This document shows, piece after piece, positions 1 through 9,561 of a stretch of 64,000 nucleotides of DNA. The translations under genes and the position numbers were made by a program. Below the pieces are notes generated by a model. It had not been told where the DNA came from and searched no databases. It saw only the letters and a program-made list of their open reading frames with translations. The stretch covers positions 3,534,598 through 3,598,597 of the forward strand of contig CP134874.1 of the NCBI GenBank assembly GCA_037318855.1, in the 5' to 3' direction. The DNA comes from Candidatus Sedimenticola sp. (ex Thyasira tokunagai). Lineage in GTDB: Bacteria; Pseudomonadota; Gammaproteobacteria; Chromatiales; Chromatiaceae. The first letter of the stretch is position 1. Every line of letters begins with the position of its first letter.

Positions 1-1751
1 TGCGCAGCGCCCTGGATCGAGCGGGCCGTTTTCTCGGACTGGCTGCACTGGCGGCGGTGCTGGTCGCCGGTGCGGCGGTGGCCCTCTCCACCCGACGTTT
101 TGTTGAGCGCCAGTCCGATACCAGTGCCATCATGCGCTGTCTCGGCGCAAGCAGCCGAATGATTTTTCAAGTGCTTATATTTAGGCTGATGATGCTGGCC
201 ACTCTCGCCAGCCTGCTCGGCTCACTAATCGGTTACCTCGCGCAGTTTTTTTTGGCAGCCCTACTACAAAACGAATTCGGCAGCGGCCTCCCCGCACCTG
301 GCCTCCAACCTGTGATGATCGGCCTGGGAACCGGTCTGGTCACACTTATCGGCTTCACCCTGCCGCCTGCGGTACGCCTGGCTGCGGTGCCACCATTACG
401 GGTGCTGCGACGTGAGCTGGGCGCACCACCGCCCGCCGCCTGGGTGGTGGCCCTGTTTAGTGTCGGCGCCATCTCTCTGTTGATGTTTCAGCAAGCCGGT
501 GATCCTGCCCTCGCCATTCGGGTGCTGCTGGGTACGCTTCTTACGACCGGCCTGCTACTGTTGGTTGCATGGGGACTGGTGCGTCTGCTTGCCCCACTGC
601 GAAAACGTGGCGGCACACTCTGGCGTTACGGTCTCGCCGGGCTGGCGAGAAATCCGGGAATGACGGCCATGCAACTCACCGGTTTTGGCTTGGGTATCCT
701 CGCCATGCTGCTGCTGGCCATTGTCCGCCTCGATCTACTCGCCGCTTGGCAGCGCACCATCCCGGCAGACGCACCAAACCAGTTTCTGGTCAACATACAA
801 CCCGACGAGGTGGAGTCACTCAACCGTTTCCTCACCGACAGGGGTATCCCAGAGCAGAACATCTACCCCATGCTGCGCGCCCGGCTAACCCACATCAACA
901 ACCACCAAGTATCAGTAGACGATTACCAGGATGATCGTGCTCAGCGACTCACCACCCGCGAATTCAACCTCTCCCACGCAGAGCAGATGCAGTCGGATAA
1001 CCGCATCGTTGCCGGTGAGTGGTGGGAACAGAATGATCAGCAAAAGGCACTCTTCTCGGTAGAGCTCGATCTGGCCCATACCCTGGGTATCGAAATGTAT
1101 GACCTGCTCACCTTCAATCTGGCAGGCTCTGAAATTCGTGGTGAGGTCACCAGCCTGAGAACGGTAAAGTGGGACTCGTTCAAACCCAACTTCTTCGTTA
1201 TCGGCACCCCCGGTCTACTGAAAAAGTTTCCAAGCAACTACATCACCAGTTTCCACCTGCCACCTGGGCGTGAAAAGCTGCTCGCCGAACTGGTAACTCA
1301 ATTTCCAGCCGTCACTATCATTGATGTCACCAGCCTGATGCAGCAGATCAGAGAGATCATCAGCCGTGGTTCTCTGGCGGTTCAATATGTATTCTTCTTT
1401 ACCCTCGGTGCAGGCCTACTGATGCTCTATGCCGGAATTCAGGCAAACCGTGAGCACCGTCGGCAGGAGTCTGCCATCCTGCGCACACTCGGCATGAAAC
1501 GGAGAGGACTATTGATGGCAGCCTGGGTAGAGTTCTCCACTCTCGGCCTGCTGGCCGGTACACTTGCCAGCGGTTGCGCCAGCCTCACCGGTTGGCTGCT
1601 CGCCGGCGAGGTGTTTGGTTTTCCCTTCCACCTCAACCCCTGGGTGTGGATTGTTGGTGTCCTGGGTAGTGCCATAGCCATCGGTACAGCCGGAGTGCTC
1701 GCCAGCTACCCCCTCACCATCCAACCGCCGCTACGTACCCTGCAGAACTGA
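1..1751 (+). CDS. FtsX-family ABC transporter permease, 5' partial
   Basis: The reading frame is open to the left edge, so the N-terminus lies outside the window; 582 residues are visible. The protein is very hydrophobic, with a long transmembrane segment right at the visible start, a cluster of segments around residues 70-200 (including LLGSLIGYLAQFFLAALL), then a soluble periplasmic stretch (about residues 240-440, with IPADAPNQFLVNIQPDEV), and a second FtsX core near the C-terminus (AGLLMLYAGIQANREHRRQE). Two FtsX domains around a large extracytoplasmic domain are typical of YbbP-type permeases of lipoprotein or lysophospholipid export systems. The ATPase partner (YbbA-like) would be expected upstream, outside the window. 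Substrate is not deducible. Confidence 0.85.
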   Translation, partial: RSALDRAGRFLGLAALAAVLVAGAAVALSTRRFVERQSDTSAIMRCLGASSRMIFQVLIFRLMMLATLASLLGSLIGYLAQFFLAALLQNEFGSGLPAPGLQPVMIGLGTGLVTLIGFTLPPAVRLAAVPPLRVLRRELGAPPPAAWVVALFSVGAISLLMFQQAGDPALAIRVLLGTLLTTGLLLLVAWGLVRLLAPLRKRGGTLWRYGLAGLARNPGMTAMQLTGFGLGILAMLLLAIVRLDLLAAWQRTIPADAPNQFLVNIQPDEVESLNRFLTDRGIPEQNIYPMLRARLTHINNHQVSVDDYQDDRAQRLTTREFNLSHAEQMQSDNRIVAGEWWEQNDQQKALFSVELDLAHTLGIEMYDLLTFNLAGSEIRGEVTSLRTVKWDSFKPNFFVIGTPGLLKKFPSNYITSFHLPPGREKLLAELVTQFPAVTIIDVTSLMQQIREIISRGSLAVQYVFFFTLGAGLLMLYAGIQANREHRRQESAILRTLGMKRRGLLMAAWVEFSTLGLLAGTLASGCASLTGWLLAGEVFGFPFHLNPWVWIVGVLGSAIAIGTAGVLASYPLTIQPPLRTLQN

Positions 1752-1757
1752 GACTAA

Positions 1758-1979
1758 CCTACCAAAGGTGCCGAAGGAATAGATCAATCACTCATGAAAC
1801 ATCTTTTGTTGGCCGATAATCCAGAAAGATTTGCCGAATTCGTATGCAGGGTTATCAATGATGACATCACTAATAAACAGTTTGGTGATAAGTTGCGCCA
1901 GGGATTTGAGAGACATCACAGTAGAGACCTGATTAGAGGCATCATAAATGCTGATATCGAAAGAATCATAAATGCCTAG
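1758..1979 (+). pseudogene. C-terminal remnant of a family 4 (group 1) glycosyltransferase
   Basis: The frame opens after a TAA at 1755, only six bases past the permease stop codon. It reads TKGAEGIDQSLMKHLLLADN, then PERFAEFVCRVINDD and a tail ending about ERHHSRDLI. This matches the C-terminal end of GT4 enzymes, where a GAEG...HLL.AD.PE.FA...V..L..D pattern lies in the nucleotide-sugar-binding domain. Nothing upstream encodes the rest of the enzyme, since the permease ends at 1751. It may be expressed as a short ORF from the ATG at 1794 but cannot be a functional transferase. Its stop codon overlaps the start of the downstream GT2 gene by 8 bases, which suggests the two were once adjacent genes in a polysaccharide cluster. 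Confidence 0.6.
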
Positions 1980-2949
1980 CAGTACGAAAAGCAGCATTCT
2001 GGTTGGCGTCTGTACCTATCAGCGGCCAAATCTTTTTCATCACTGCATCTCCTCTCTTGCATCATTACAGCATCCTGAGAATTCAAACGTTTCGTTTGTT
2101 TTTGTCGATAACGAGGGTTCTGGACTGGTTCGAGAGATAGTTAATAAAAGCAGAGCATCTTTTGGTAACGCAACTGTTTACTACGAAGTAGAGCCGGAAC
2201 GAGGCATCAGCAATGCACGTAACTGTATCCTCAAAAAGTCAATTGAATTAAAAACAGATTGGGTTGCCATGATCGATGATGATGAGGTTGTTGCAAAAGA
2301 CTGGCTTTGCAACCTCATGTCTGAGGCGAAAAAATATAGCGCAGATGTTATCAGTGGTTTTGTTGTTCCCAAATTGCCAAAATCCGCTCCAAGATTCTTC
2401 GAGTATACAAATTTACATGGACATTCTCGCCGTAATCAAAAGCCTTCCTGGAAGAGAAGCGCAGCATCAGGCAACGTCATGATCTCCACTGCCATTTTTA
2501 AGGATGGTTTGAGTTTTGATCCACAGTTTAATTTTACAGGCGGAGAAGATACGCACTTTTTTAGGCTCGCACATTTGCAAGGAGTGCGAATATTAAAAAC
2601 AGACAAGGCAGAGATTAAAGAGATTATTCCAGTATCGAAAGCTACTACAAATTGGTATTTTAAACGCAAAGTAGGCTCAGCAGAAGCACGCATTAAAATC
2701 GCAATCCATACAAAAGGTCTCTTCTGGGGGGGAATAAAAGCCTTTGAGATTTTCCTTCCCTCTATAGTGATAGCCCCTATAAGTGGCGTTCTTTATTTAT
2801 TGCATCCATTTTTTCAGCATCTTCTTATTAAGCATGTGGGACGTTTGATTGGTGTATGGAATATACTGACACGCAAGCCGTCAAATTTCTATTTGAACGT
2901 TTACGATGCAGCTGATGATGAGTTATCTGATCCGGATATTTATGTATAA
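1972..2949 (+). CDS. Glycosyltransferase family 2
   Basis: 325 residues. The N-terminal GT-A fold is clear: SILVGVCTYQRPNLFHHCIS (first strand and nucleotide-binding loop), FVFVDNEGSG, a region with ERGISNARN, and the acidic MIDDDEV metal-binding motif near residue 102. GGEDTHFFRLAH near residue 190 corresponds to the acceptor/catalytic-base region. A hydrophobic C-terminal segment (about residues 255-285) could anchor it to the inner membrane. It probably adds a sugar to a cell-surface glycan; donor and acceptor are unknown. The gene is clearly more AT-rich than the flanking genes and sits beside a truncated second glycosyltransferase, suggesting a horizontally acquired surface-polysaccharide fragment. 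Confidence 0.85.
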   Translation: MPSSTKSSILVGVCTYQRPNLFHHCISSLASLQHPENSNVSFVFVDNEGSGLVREIVNKSRASFGNATVYYEVEPERGISNARNCILKKSIELKTDWVAMIDDDEVVAKDWLCNLMSEAKKYSADVISGFVVPKLPKSAPRFFEYTNLHGHSRRNQKPSWKRSAASGNVMISTAIFKDGLSFDPQFNFTGGEDTHFFRLAHLQGVRILKTDKAEIKEIIPVSKATTNWYFKRKVGSAEARIKIAIHTKGLFWGGIKAFEIFLPSIVIAPISGVLYLLHPFFQHLLIKHVGRLIGVWNILTRKPSNFYLNVYDAADDELSDPDIYV

Positions 2950-3240
2950 CTGGGTGTAGCCCAAGGCACCGGTGTAGCCTGATAGATGATTGTTATAACG
3001 AGTAACCAGAGGTCACTCAACGGCTGCACAAGTGAAGCGTATGGTGAAACAGGCTGAACCGCCACGGGGAAAACCCTGGGAACCTGTTGAGGGAAACACC
3101 TCGTTAATTAGATACCCCCCGCCGGCGAATGCCATAGGGACCTAGGCTCCATTAACGGCTGGATGTAAGACTCATTCGAGCCTCTTCATCAGTATTCTTG
3201 ACTAGGCAAACAGGCAGTATCGATGTAAGAGGCTCCTTAA
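2950..3240 (+). ncRNA. Structured non-coding stretch, possible group II intron domain I fragment
   Basis: There is no ORF here. Three nested or consecutive hairpins with GAAA-type loops are visible: ACAGG (3049) pairing with CCTGT (3083-3087) around GGGGAAAACCC, then GAGGGAAACACCTC at 3089-3102. Farther on, GAGCCTCTTCATC at 3178-3190 pairs with GATGTAAGAGGCTC at 3222-3235 (one bulged base) around a 31-nt loop. This density of stems closed by GNRA-like loops resembles domain I of bacterial group II introns. Neither a maturase gene nor a domain V is present, so at most it is a 5' fragment. It could equally be another structured RNA or the leader of the cyclase gene at 3308. Confidence 0.4.
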
Positions 3241-3307
3241 GTCTATAATCACCTCATGAAGCGCAGTTTTTTGTAATCATTCCATCCAACAATAAAAAGG
3301 GGGGATC

Positions 3308-5515
3308 TTGCGTCACCAACTGTTCCGTGTGATTTCCAGCCTCCTGATCACCCTGCTCTTTCTCGGCATGGTTGCAAACAGTAGCCGCCTGCCATTAATT
3401 AGCCAATTGGAGGCGATGGCCTACGATACCCGGGTGCGGCTCACCATGCCCCGCACAGCAGACCCACGCATTGTCATTGTGGATATTGATGAGCGCAGCC
3501 TGAGTGAACTGGGACACTGGCCCTGGCCTCGCCGTCAGCTGGCAACGCTGACAAATCAACTGTTCGAACACTACAAAATTCGTCTATTGGGCTTCGACGT
3601 GGTCTTTGCAGAAGCAGAGAAGATGACCCATCTTGAGGCGCTGCCTGACCTGGCCCATAAGTACCTGAATGATGCAGAGCCATTCATGCAGGCTCTGGAG
3701 ACGCTTACCCCACTACTCGATCACGACCGCCAATTTGCCCATAGCCTGGCAGACAGGCCAATTGTGTTGGGCTACTACTTTAAGAGTAATGGAGAAGTTG
3801 CCGGCATCGGCTCCCTACCTCCACCGTTGCTGGAGCTTCCTGAGACAGCACTCTCTGACATCCCTTTTCTGCAGCCCCATAGTTATGGTGGTAACCTGCC
3901 AATACTGCAGAAAAATGCGCAGGGTGCAGGTTATTTTGATAACCCGCTGATCGACCCTGACGGCGTTCAGCGACGTATTCCGCTGATTCAAAAATATGGA
4001 ACTGCACTCTTCGACTCCCTCTCTCTGGCCATGACTCGTCATCTACAGAACTCACCTCAGGTCATGCTGGAAATAGCATCGGATATCTTTGATAAACCAA
4101 ACCTGGAGTGGCTTCGCCTGGATGGAATTCGGCTTCCTGTCGATGGCCGGGGAGCGGTCCTTATCCCCTTCCGCTCTCCCGGCAGTTTTACCTACATACC
4201 GGCAGTGGATGTACTACATGGCAAGACCGACCCGAAGCTGCTGAAGGGTAAAATAGTGCTATTGGGCACCACCGCTCTGGGGCTGACACGAGAGATTGCC
4301 ACTCCGGTGCAGAGCGTGCTGCCCGGCGCTGAACTGCATGCCAACCTGATCTCGGGGATGCTGGATGGGAGAGTTCTTCAGCAACCTGGCTATGTTTCAG
4401 CTTTAGAGTTGCTGCAACTCTTCACCTTGGGGCTACTGGCATCCCTGCTACTACCCCGTCTTTCAGCAATACACACCTCAGCAGCCATTCTGCTCCTGAC
4501 ACTGGTCACACTGGGTTTTAATCTCTACACCTGGCAAGAGCTACAGATGGTACTGCCGATCGCCTCTTCGCTACTGTTACTGTTAATACTCTACCTGCTA
4601 CACATGGGATTTGGCTTTTTTCTTGAGTCTCGCAATAAACGACAAATTGCGCACACATTCGGGCAGTATGTCCCGCCTGAATTGGTCGATGAATTGGTAG
4701 AGCAGAAAGATAACCTGGGGCTGGAGGGCGAGGCACGGGAACTGACCGTGCTGTTCTCGGATGTCCGTAACTTTACCACCCTGTCAGAAAGTCTTGAGCC
4801 CAGAGAGCTGACATTTCTGATGAACGAGATGCTTACCCCCATGACCCGTATCATTCACAACCACCGGGGCACCATAGACAAGTACATGGGTGATGCCATC
4901 ATGGCCTTTTGGGGAGCACCGCTGCAGGATCCGGAGCATGCCCGTCATGCCCTTCAGGCGGCCTTGGAAATGCAGCAGGAGCTGCAACGCCTAGTCCCTC
5001 ACTTTGAATCTATCGGTCTCCCCTCTATTCGCATGGGAGTGGGTATCAACACCGGCATGATGAATGTTGGCAATATGGGTTCCCAGTTTCGCATGGCCTA
5101 CACCGTAATGGGAGATGCGGTCAATTTGGGCTCACGACTAGAGGCACTTACCCGTCAGTACGGGGTGGATATCATCGTTGGCGAAGCGCTGGTAAAACAG
5201 CTAGCCGATTTCACCTTCCGTGAACTAGACCGGGTGCGGGTGAAAGGAAAAACTAAGCCCGTCTCCATCTATGAGCCCATCGGTCTCACCACAGAACTGA
5301 GCTCGCAGGTTATCCGTCGATTGGATGCACATCAGCAGGGACTGGATTACTACCGTCGACAGGATTGGACCCAGGCAGAAACCATCTACAGAGAACTGCT
5401 GACAGATACCACAGAAGAGCTCCTCTACACCCTGTTTCTAAAGCGCATCACCCACTATCGCCGGCACCCACCCGGTGATGACTGGGATGGTGTTTTTACC
5501 TTCCAGAGCAAATAA
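3308..5515 (+). CDS. CHASE2-domain membrane adenylate/guanylate cyclase
   Basis: 735 residues, TTG start preceded by a strong purine-rich RBS (AAGGGGGG). An N-terminal membrane anchor is followed by a periplasmic CHASE2 sensor (about residues 30-360; DPRIVIVDIDERSLSELG is the hallmark), then three membrane helices (about 365-440) and a class III cyclase domain (about 470-650). Catalytic motifs are present: the metal-binding segment LTVLFSDVRNFTTLSE and, near residue 530, KYMGDAIMAFWGAP. VMGDAVNLGSRLE carries the second conserved loop. It should make cAMP in response to an envelope signal. CHASE2 cyclases often occur with FecR-domain and TPR proteins, and such a pair lies just beyond the IS at 5736. 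Confidence 0.9.
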   Translation: MRHQLFRVISSLLITLLFLGMVANSSRLPLISQLEAMAYDTRVRLTMPRTADPRIVIVDIDERSLSELGHWPWPRRQLATLTNQLFEHYKIRLLGFDVVFAEAEKMTHLEALPDLAHKYLNDAEPFMQALETLTPLLDHDRQFAHSLADRPIVLGYYFKSNGEVAGIGSLPPPLLELPETALSDIPFLQPHSYGGNLPILQKNAQGAGYFDNPLIDPDGVQRRIPLIQKYGTALFDSLSLAMTRHLQNSPQVMLEIASDIFDKPNLEWLRLDGIRLPVDGRGAVLIPFRSPGSFTYIPAVDVLHGKTDPKLLKGKIVLLGTTALGLTREIATPVQSVLPGAELHANLISGMLDGRVLQQPGYVSALELLQLFTLGLLASLLLPRLSAIHTSAAILLLTLVTLGFNLYTWQELQMVLPIASSLLLLLILYLLHMGFGFFLESRNKRQIAHTFGQYVPPELVDELVEQKDNLGLEGEARELTVLFSDVRNFTTLSESLEPRELTFLMNEMLTPMTRIIHNHRGTIDKYMGDAIMAFWGAPLQDPEHARHALQAALEMQQELQRLVPHFESIGLPSIRMGVGINTGMMNVGNMGSQFRMAYTVMGDAVNLGSRLEALTRQYGVDIIVGEALVKQLADFTFRELDRVRVKGKTKPVSIYEPIGLTTELSSQVIRRLDAHQQGLDYYRRQDWTQAETIYRELLTDTTEELLYTLFLKRITHYRRHPPGDDWDGVFTFQSK

Positions 5516-5629
5516 AGGCAGGTCCACCTGCCATAAAGCCCCTACCCCACCAGAGGGTGTCACAAAAATGACCTTTTAACTCAAGTTTCGGAGTTCAAAT
5601 AACGCAAAATGGCTATCTGAAAACTGTAC

Positions 5630-5694
5630 GTAGGAGCGACTTCAGTCGCGAAGAACAGACCGCGGAGCCTGTTCGCGACTGAAGTCGCTCCTAC
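5630..5694. repeat. GTAGGAGCG palindromic (REP-like) element, copy A
   Basis: The two arms, each beginning or ending with GTAGGAGCGACTTCAGTC or its complement, are perfect inverted repeats of 21 bp. Each arm also contains a smaller hairpin (GCGACT-TC-AGTCGC). Related elements occur at seven other loci in this window. It lies between the cyclase gene and an IS and has no poly-T tract, so it is a dispersed repeat rather than an obvious terminator. Confidence 0.85.
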
Positions 5695-5735
5695 AGGGTG
5701 CATTTTTCACTTCATGGCTGTTGTCCATAAGTTTA

Positions 5736-6764
5736 CCTGATTACCCACCAGGCTCAGCTATTGAGCCTGTGGTGGCCGCATAATGGAACCCTCTGAATAT
5801 ACGAGGGTTTCCATCATGCCAAAAAATACTATCCAGTTTCAAAAAGGGCTTGGTTTGCACGAATTTCTGGAAAAATATGGTACCGATACTCAATGCAGCC
5901 AAGCGTTGCATCGACTTCGCTGGCCAAGTGGATATGTTTGCCCAGAGTGCGGTAACGCAACGTGCTGCGAACTCAAAAGCCGCAAGATATACCAGTGCCA
6001 TAAATGTCATCACCAGACATCGCTTACTGCGGGTACCATTTTTCATGGCACAAAGTTGCCTTTGAAGAAATGGTTTCTGGCCATCTATTTGCTGACCCAG
6101 CGTAAAAAGAGCACCTCTGCCTTGCAACTGTCTCGTGAGATTGAGTGAACTACAACACTGCGTGGAAGCTCAAGCACAAACTGATGCAGGTAATGATGGA
6201 ACGCCAGGGTAAGAAAAAGCTGACTGGCCGCATTGAAATGGATGATGCATATATTGGCGGTGAAAAACCTGGTAAGCGTGGACGAGGCTCCCGCAACAAA
6301 ATCCCTTTCGTAGCCGCCGTTGAGACGACGCAGGACGGCAGGCCTTTGAAAATTCATCTGCGTCGTGTGCGTGGTTTTCGTAGTGCAGAAATTGCTCGAT
6401 ATGCCAAGTCCAGTCTGGTTTCTGGTAGCACTGTATTCTCTGATGGTCTCTGCTGCTTCAGAGCTGTCACTGATGCTGAATGCGATCATGTGGCCATTGT
6501 GACTGGTGGCGGTCGAAAAAGCGCACAGAGCTCCACCTTCAAGTGGGTGAACACCATGCTTGGCAACGTCAAGAATTCTTTGCAGGGAACTTTTCATGCT
6601 ATACGAAAAAAACATGTACCTCGTTATCTTGCCGAATTCGAATATCGGTTTAATCGTCGCTTCAATCTTCCAGAAATGATTGAGCGATTGCTCTTTGTTG
6701 CGTTGCGTACACCACCAATGCCTTATCGCTTCTTGAGAATGGCTGAGGTTTATGGGTAATCGGG
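5736..6764 (+). mobile_element. IS1595-family insertion sequence, copy 1 (1029 bp)
   Basis: The ends are CCTGATTACCCA and TGGGTAATCGGG, 12-bp terminal inverted repeats with one mismatch. The element is flanked by a perfect 8-bp target duplication TAAGTTTA (5728-5735 and 6765-6772); 8-bp duplications are typical of IS1595. The interior is nearly identical to the copy at 13309-14339. The insertion lies between the CHASE2 cyclase and the convergent FecR-domain gene. Confidence 0.95.
5816..6759 (+). pseudogene. IS1595-family transposase, frameshifted (copy 1)
   Basis: An ISXO2-like DDE transposase split into two frames. The first part carries the N-terminal zinc ribbon (CPECGNAT...CHKCHH) and ends early at about 6148. 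The second part holds IEMDDAYIGGEKPGKRGRGS, VFSDGL and KWVNTMLGNVK, matching the D, D and N of the catalytic core. Compared with copy 2, a single G is missing at about 6143 (GATTGAGTG instead of GATTGGAGTG). The ancestral start is probably the MPKNTIQFQKG methionine at 5816. The rest of the frame is intact to the right inverted repeat, so the damage looks recent, or is a homopolymer sequencing error. Confidence 0.85.
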
Positions 6765-6896
6765 TAAGTTTATGCGTACCCAATTATTCACTTGGTTGAT
6801 TCGGGAGAAAGCGAATGAACTCGGAAACATGAGTTTTAATTTTGGTTTTTACTGCACTTTCATCTGGAACAACTGCCTGGTAATAAGCGCTCCAGG

Positions 6897-8309
6897 CTAA
6901 TAGCTGTTGTAGTCACTCGGCCCACTATTCACACTGGATGGAGCAATCAGGTTCATGCCCGTACTCTGTCCATTCTTGATACTGTAGACCTGGACGGCAC
7001 GACCGCTGGTCACATTGGAGATCTCCACAGAAGCAGTATTGGGTGAAGCGCTACCCTCATTGAGTGCCTTTACACCAAACTGATTTGTTCCCGACTGCAG
7101 GGTAACGTTGAACGATTGCTTGGCCTTGGTCAGGGAGATGTTCTGACGCAGGGGCTGCCCATTAAGATTGATGTCGATTCTATCGCCATCCTCACTGCCA
7201 TGGTCCCAGAAAGAGACGGTTACATTGCGGGAATCCACGGTAACATCACTCAGCCCCTGACTGGAGGATGCCGACGCTGTCGGTTGCGAAGTTTGTGACG
7301 GCAGATACTGGGTGGGATTCATAAACTGGTCGCCAAAATCATCAAGAGGGGCCTGGGGAAACTGCTGCTGGGTGGCGGGATCCACCACCGGGGCCGGTGG
7401 TATGGGGGCCGTCGTATAATCCTGAGGAATCATCGCCCCCGGACTCCCTCCAGGGCCGGGAGGTTTACTCGGAATGCTCCCCGCCTGAAACGCCTGACTC
7501 AATTGACTAATCTGACCGGTGTCGAGACTGCCGGGGGTTCCCATACCGGGGTCGTCGAGAGGATTATACCCAGATGAAGATTTTGGCTTGGGCTTGGGTT
7601 TTACTTGTGGTTTTGCTACCGGCGGCTTCACCACCCCCTGAAACTGCCCCGACCAGACGGGCTGAAAGTTGGGCATGGCCTGAGTTTGAACTGCAGCGGC
7701 CAAATCACCCTTTATGAACGGCGGAGGTGGCACAATCAGTCGTGGTAGGGTTGCCGGATCAGCAACGAAGGCGGCCTGTCCCTGCCACACATCTACGGTA
7801 CCCGTTTTATTGCGCAGAAAAATGCCCCCATCGGAAACACTCGAGTAGAGTCCATCTGAGAGACGCAGGCAATCTCCTTTACAGTAGCGCAGATAGAATT
7901 CAGTACCGCGCAGACCCACGGTGGCAACCGGGGTATTGATCCGATACTCCTCACGGCGTTTCTTACCAATAGCGCCACTCACAGCCCGCAGAGCCCCTTT
8001 GAGCAGGCTGAATACCCCAGTATCTTCACCGTCCAGTGCTGCGTACCGATAGTCATCAACCCTGAAGATGGTGTAGCGCCCCAGCTTGATCTTTCCGCCA
8101 TCGGTAAAAGCCAGCTCCATTCGACCATCATAGGTGTAGAGGGTATCTCCCTGATCTACACCATCGCCCTCCACCATCTCACGATGACTGCCATCCTGGT
8201 CCACAGCCGCGGCATCACCCACCAGAGAGTCAACCTTGCCGGCAACCGCTCCCAGCTGCGTGCTCCAGACCCAGGCCAATAGTAGACAGAAAATACGCAG
8301 ATTATTCAT
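6897..8309 (-). CDS. FecR-domain periplasmic protein
   Basis: 470 residues from the methionine that opens MNNLRIFCLLLAWVWS, a typical signal peptide; an upstream in-frame start would run deep into the preceding gene. A FecR domain follows at about residues 30-180 (GDTLYTYDGRMELAFTDGG, VATVGLRGTEFYLRYC). The middle is rich in Pro, Lys and Gln and probably unstructured. The C-terminal 100 residues (VTVSFWDHGSEDGDRIDINL, then ALNEGSASPNTASVEI) look like an immunoglobulin-type beta domain. ATGAATAA overlaps this start with the stop of the TPR gene, giving translational coupling. In this setting FecR is probably a periplasmic scaffold or signal partner of the CHASE2 cyclase, not an iron regulator. 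Confidence 0.85.
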   Translation of the reverse strand: MNNLRIFCLLLAWVWSTQLGAVAGKVDSLVGDAAAVDQDGSHREMVEGDGVDQGDTLYTYDGRMELAFTDGGKIKLGRYTIFRVDDYRYAALDGEDTGVFSLLKGALRAVSGAIGKKRREEYRINTPVATVGLRGTEFYLRYCKGDCLRLSDGLYSSVSDGGIFLRNKTGTVDVWQGQAAFVADPATLPRLIVPPPPFIKGDLAAAVQTQAMPNFQPVWSGQFQGVVKPPVAKPQVKPKPKPKSSSGYNPLDDPGMGTPGSLDTGQISQLSQAFQAGSIPSKPPGPGGSPGAMIPQDYTTAPIPPAPVVDPATQQQFPQAPLDDFGDQFMNPTQYLPSQTSQPTASASSSQGLSDVTVDSRNVTVSFWDHGSEDGDRIDINLNGQPLRQNISLTKAKQSFNVTLQSGTNQFGVKALNEGSASPNTASVEISNVTSGRAVQVYSIKNGQSTGMNLIAPSSVNSGPSDYNSY

Positions 8310-9561
8310 CAGCCTGCAGCCCTTCAAACATCTTATCCGCCTGCTCACGGTGGCGGAGATCAGTCGCGCCATCTCTCACATTCTGAACCAGCGCCACTGC
8401 AAGTGCTTTGCGCCCCAGCTGCTTATAGAGCCCGGCCAGCTGTAGTTTCAGGAAACTGTTGTTTGGTGTCGCCTCCACAACCTGCGCCAGCAGTTGTGCG
8501 GCCGGTTCATACTCATGCCGCCCCTTGAGCAGAAGAGCCAACCGCGTCTTGCCCTCCAGGTGCTGGGGATCGAGCTTAAGTAGCGTCGTATAGAGTTGCT
8601 CTGCATCAGCCTTGCGAACCAGCTCCTCCATCAACAGCGCCAGATGGAAGGTGGCGCTCTGGTTTTTCGGGTTCAGCGTCAACGCCCGCTGGTAGTGCTT
8701 CAGCGCCCGACCCTCTGCATCATAATTCCCATGCTGTTCCCATGCCTGAGCCAATTGAGCATGAATACGATCATCACCGGGACGCAGTCGTAGTGAGTGA
8801 TTGAGTGCGTCGATGCCATCATCGAGTAATCCCTGGCGTAGCAAACAGAGGCCCAGGCCATGGTGAATATTGGGATCATCAGGCTTGAGACGATTGGCGT
8901 GAGCGAAGAACCCCAACGCCTGCTCCAACCGATCAAGGGCCAGACTCGCGAACCCCGCCTGTATCAGGCTGGCCAGATGCCTGGGATCGAGTTCAAGAGC
9001 TCGGGTATAGCGTTTCATTGCCTCGGCAAAGTCGCCCTGCAGGGCCGACAGAGTACCCATACGATAGTGTAGCGAGGGGATTTCTGTATGCACTATCAGG
9101 GCATAGGTCAGCGTCATACCGGCCTCTTCATGATCACCCATGGCGATCAACCCTTCGGTCAGATTCACCATCCCCTGAAGATGATCAGGTTGGTGATCCA
9201 GGACCTTGCGAAACGCCTCAACGGCCTGCGCTGGACGATCACGCCTCAGGTAGCACAATCCCAAGTTATTGCGTGCCTGAACATAGGTAGGTTGTTGCTT
9301 GAGTATCGCTTCAAACTCTTTTTGTGCAGCAGAGATGCGCCCCTGAAGCAGATAAATATTGCCGAGATTGTTACGGATATCAAGATTGTCTGGGCTACGT
9401 TCCAGCTCTGTCTTACAGAGCTGGGCCGCCCTCTCCACCTGCCCCTGAAATAGCAGCGCATCAACCTTCTGCAGGGCACTGGACGCAGCCATTCCTTCTG
9501 TAGAGAGGAGCAAACACCCAAGCAACAGAAGATAGAAGAAGTTATATTTTCCAGTATCCAT
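8302..9561 (-). CDS. Tetratricopeptide-repeat protein, exported
   Basis: 419 residues from the MDTGKYNFFYLLLLGCLLLS methionine, which gives a good signal peptide; a methionine 15 codons upstream is also open. The rest is a continuous array of roughly ten 34-residue TPR units, for example NLDIRNNLGNIYLLQGRISA, then YVQARNNLGLCYLRRDRPAQ and ALELDPRHLASLIQAGFASL. TPR arrays mediate protein contacts. It is co-transcribed ahead of the FecR-domain gene with an 8-base overlap, so the two products probably form one envelope assembly. Confidence 0.88.
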   Translation of the reverse strand: MDTGKYNFFYLLLLGCLLLSTEGMAASSALQKVDALLFQGQVERAAQLCKTELERSPDNLDIRNNLGNIYLLQGRISAAQKEFEAILKQQPTYVQARNNLGLCYLRRDRPAQAVEAFRKVLDHQPDHLQGMVNLTEGLIAMGDHEEAGMTLTYALIVHTEIPSLHYRMGTLSALQGDFAEAMKRYTRALELDPRHLASLIQAGFASLALDRLEQALGFFAHANRLKPDDPNIHHGLGLCLLRQGLLDDGIDALNHSLRLRPGDDRIHAQLAQAWEQHGNYDAEGRALKHYQRALTLNPKNQSATFHLALLMEELVRKADAEQLYTTLLKLDPQHLEGKTRLALLLKGRHEYEPAAQLLAQVVEATPNNSFLKLQLAGLYKQLGRKALAVALVQNVRDGATDLRHREQADKMFEGLQADE

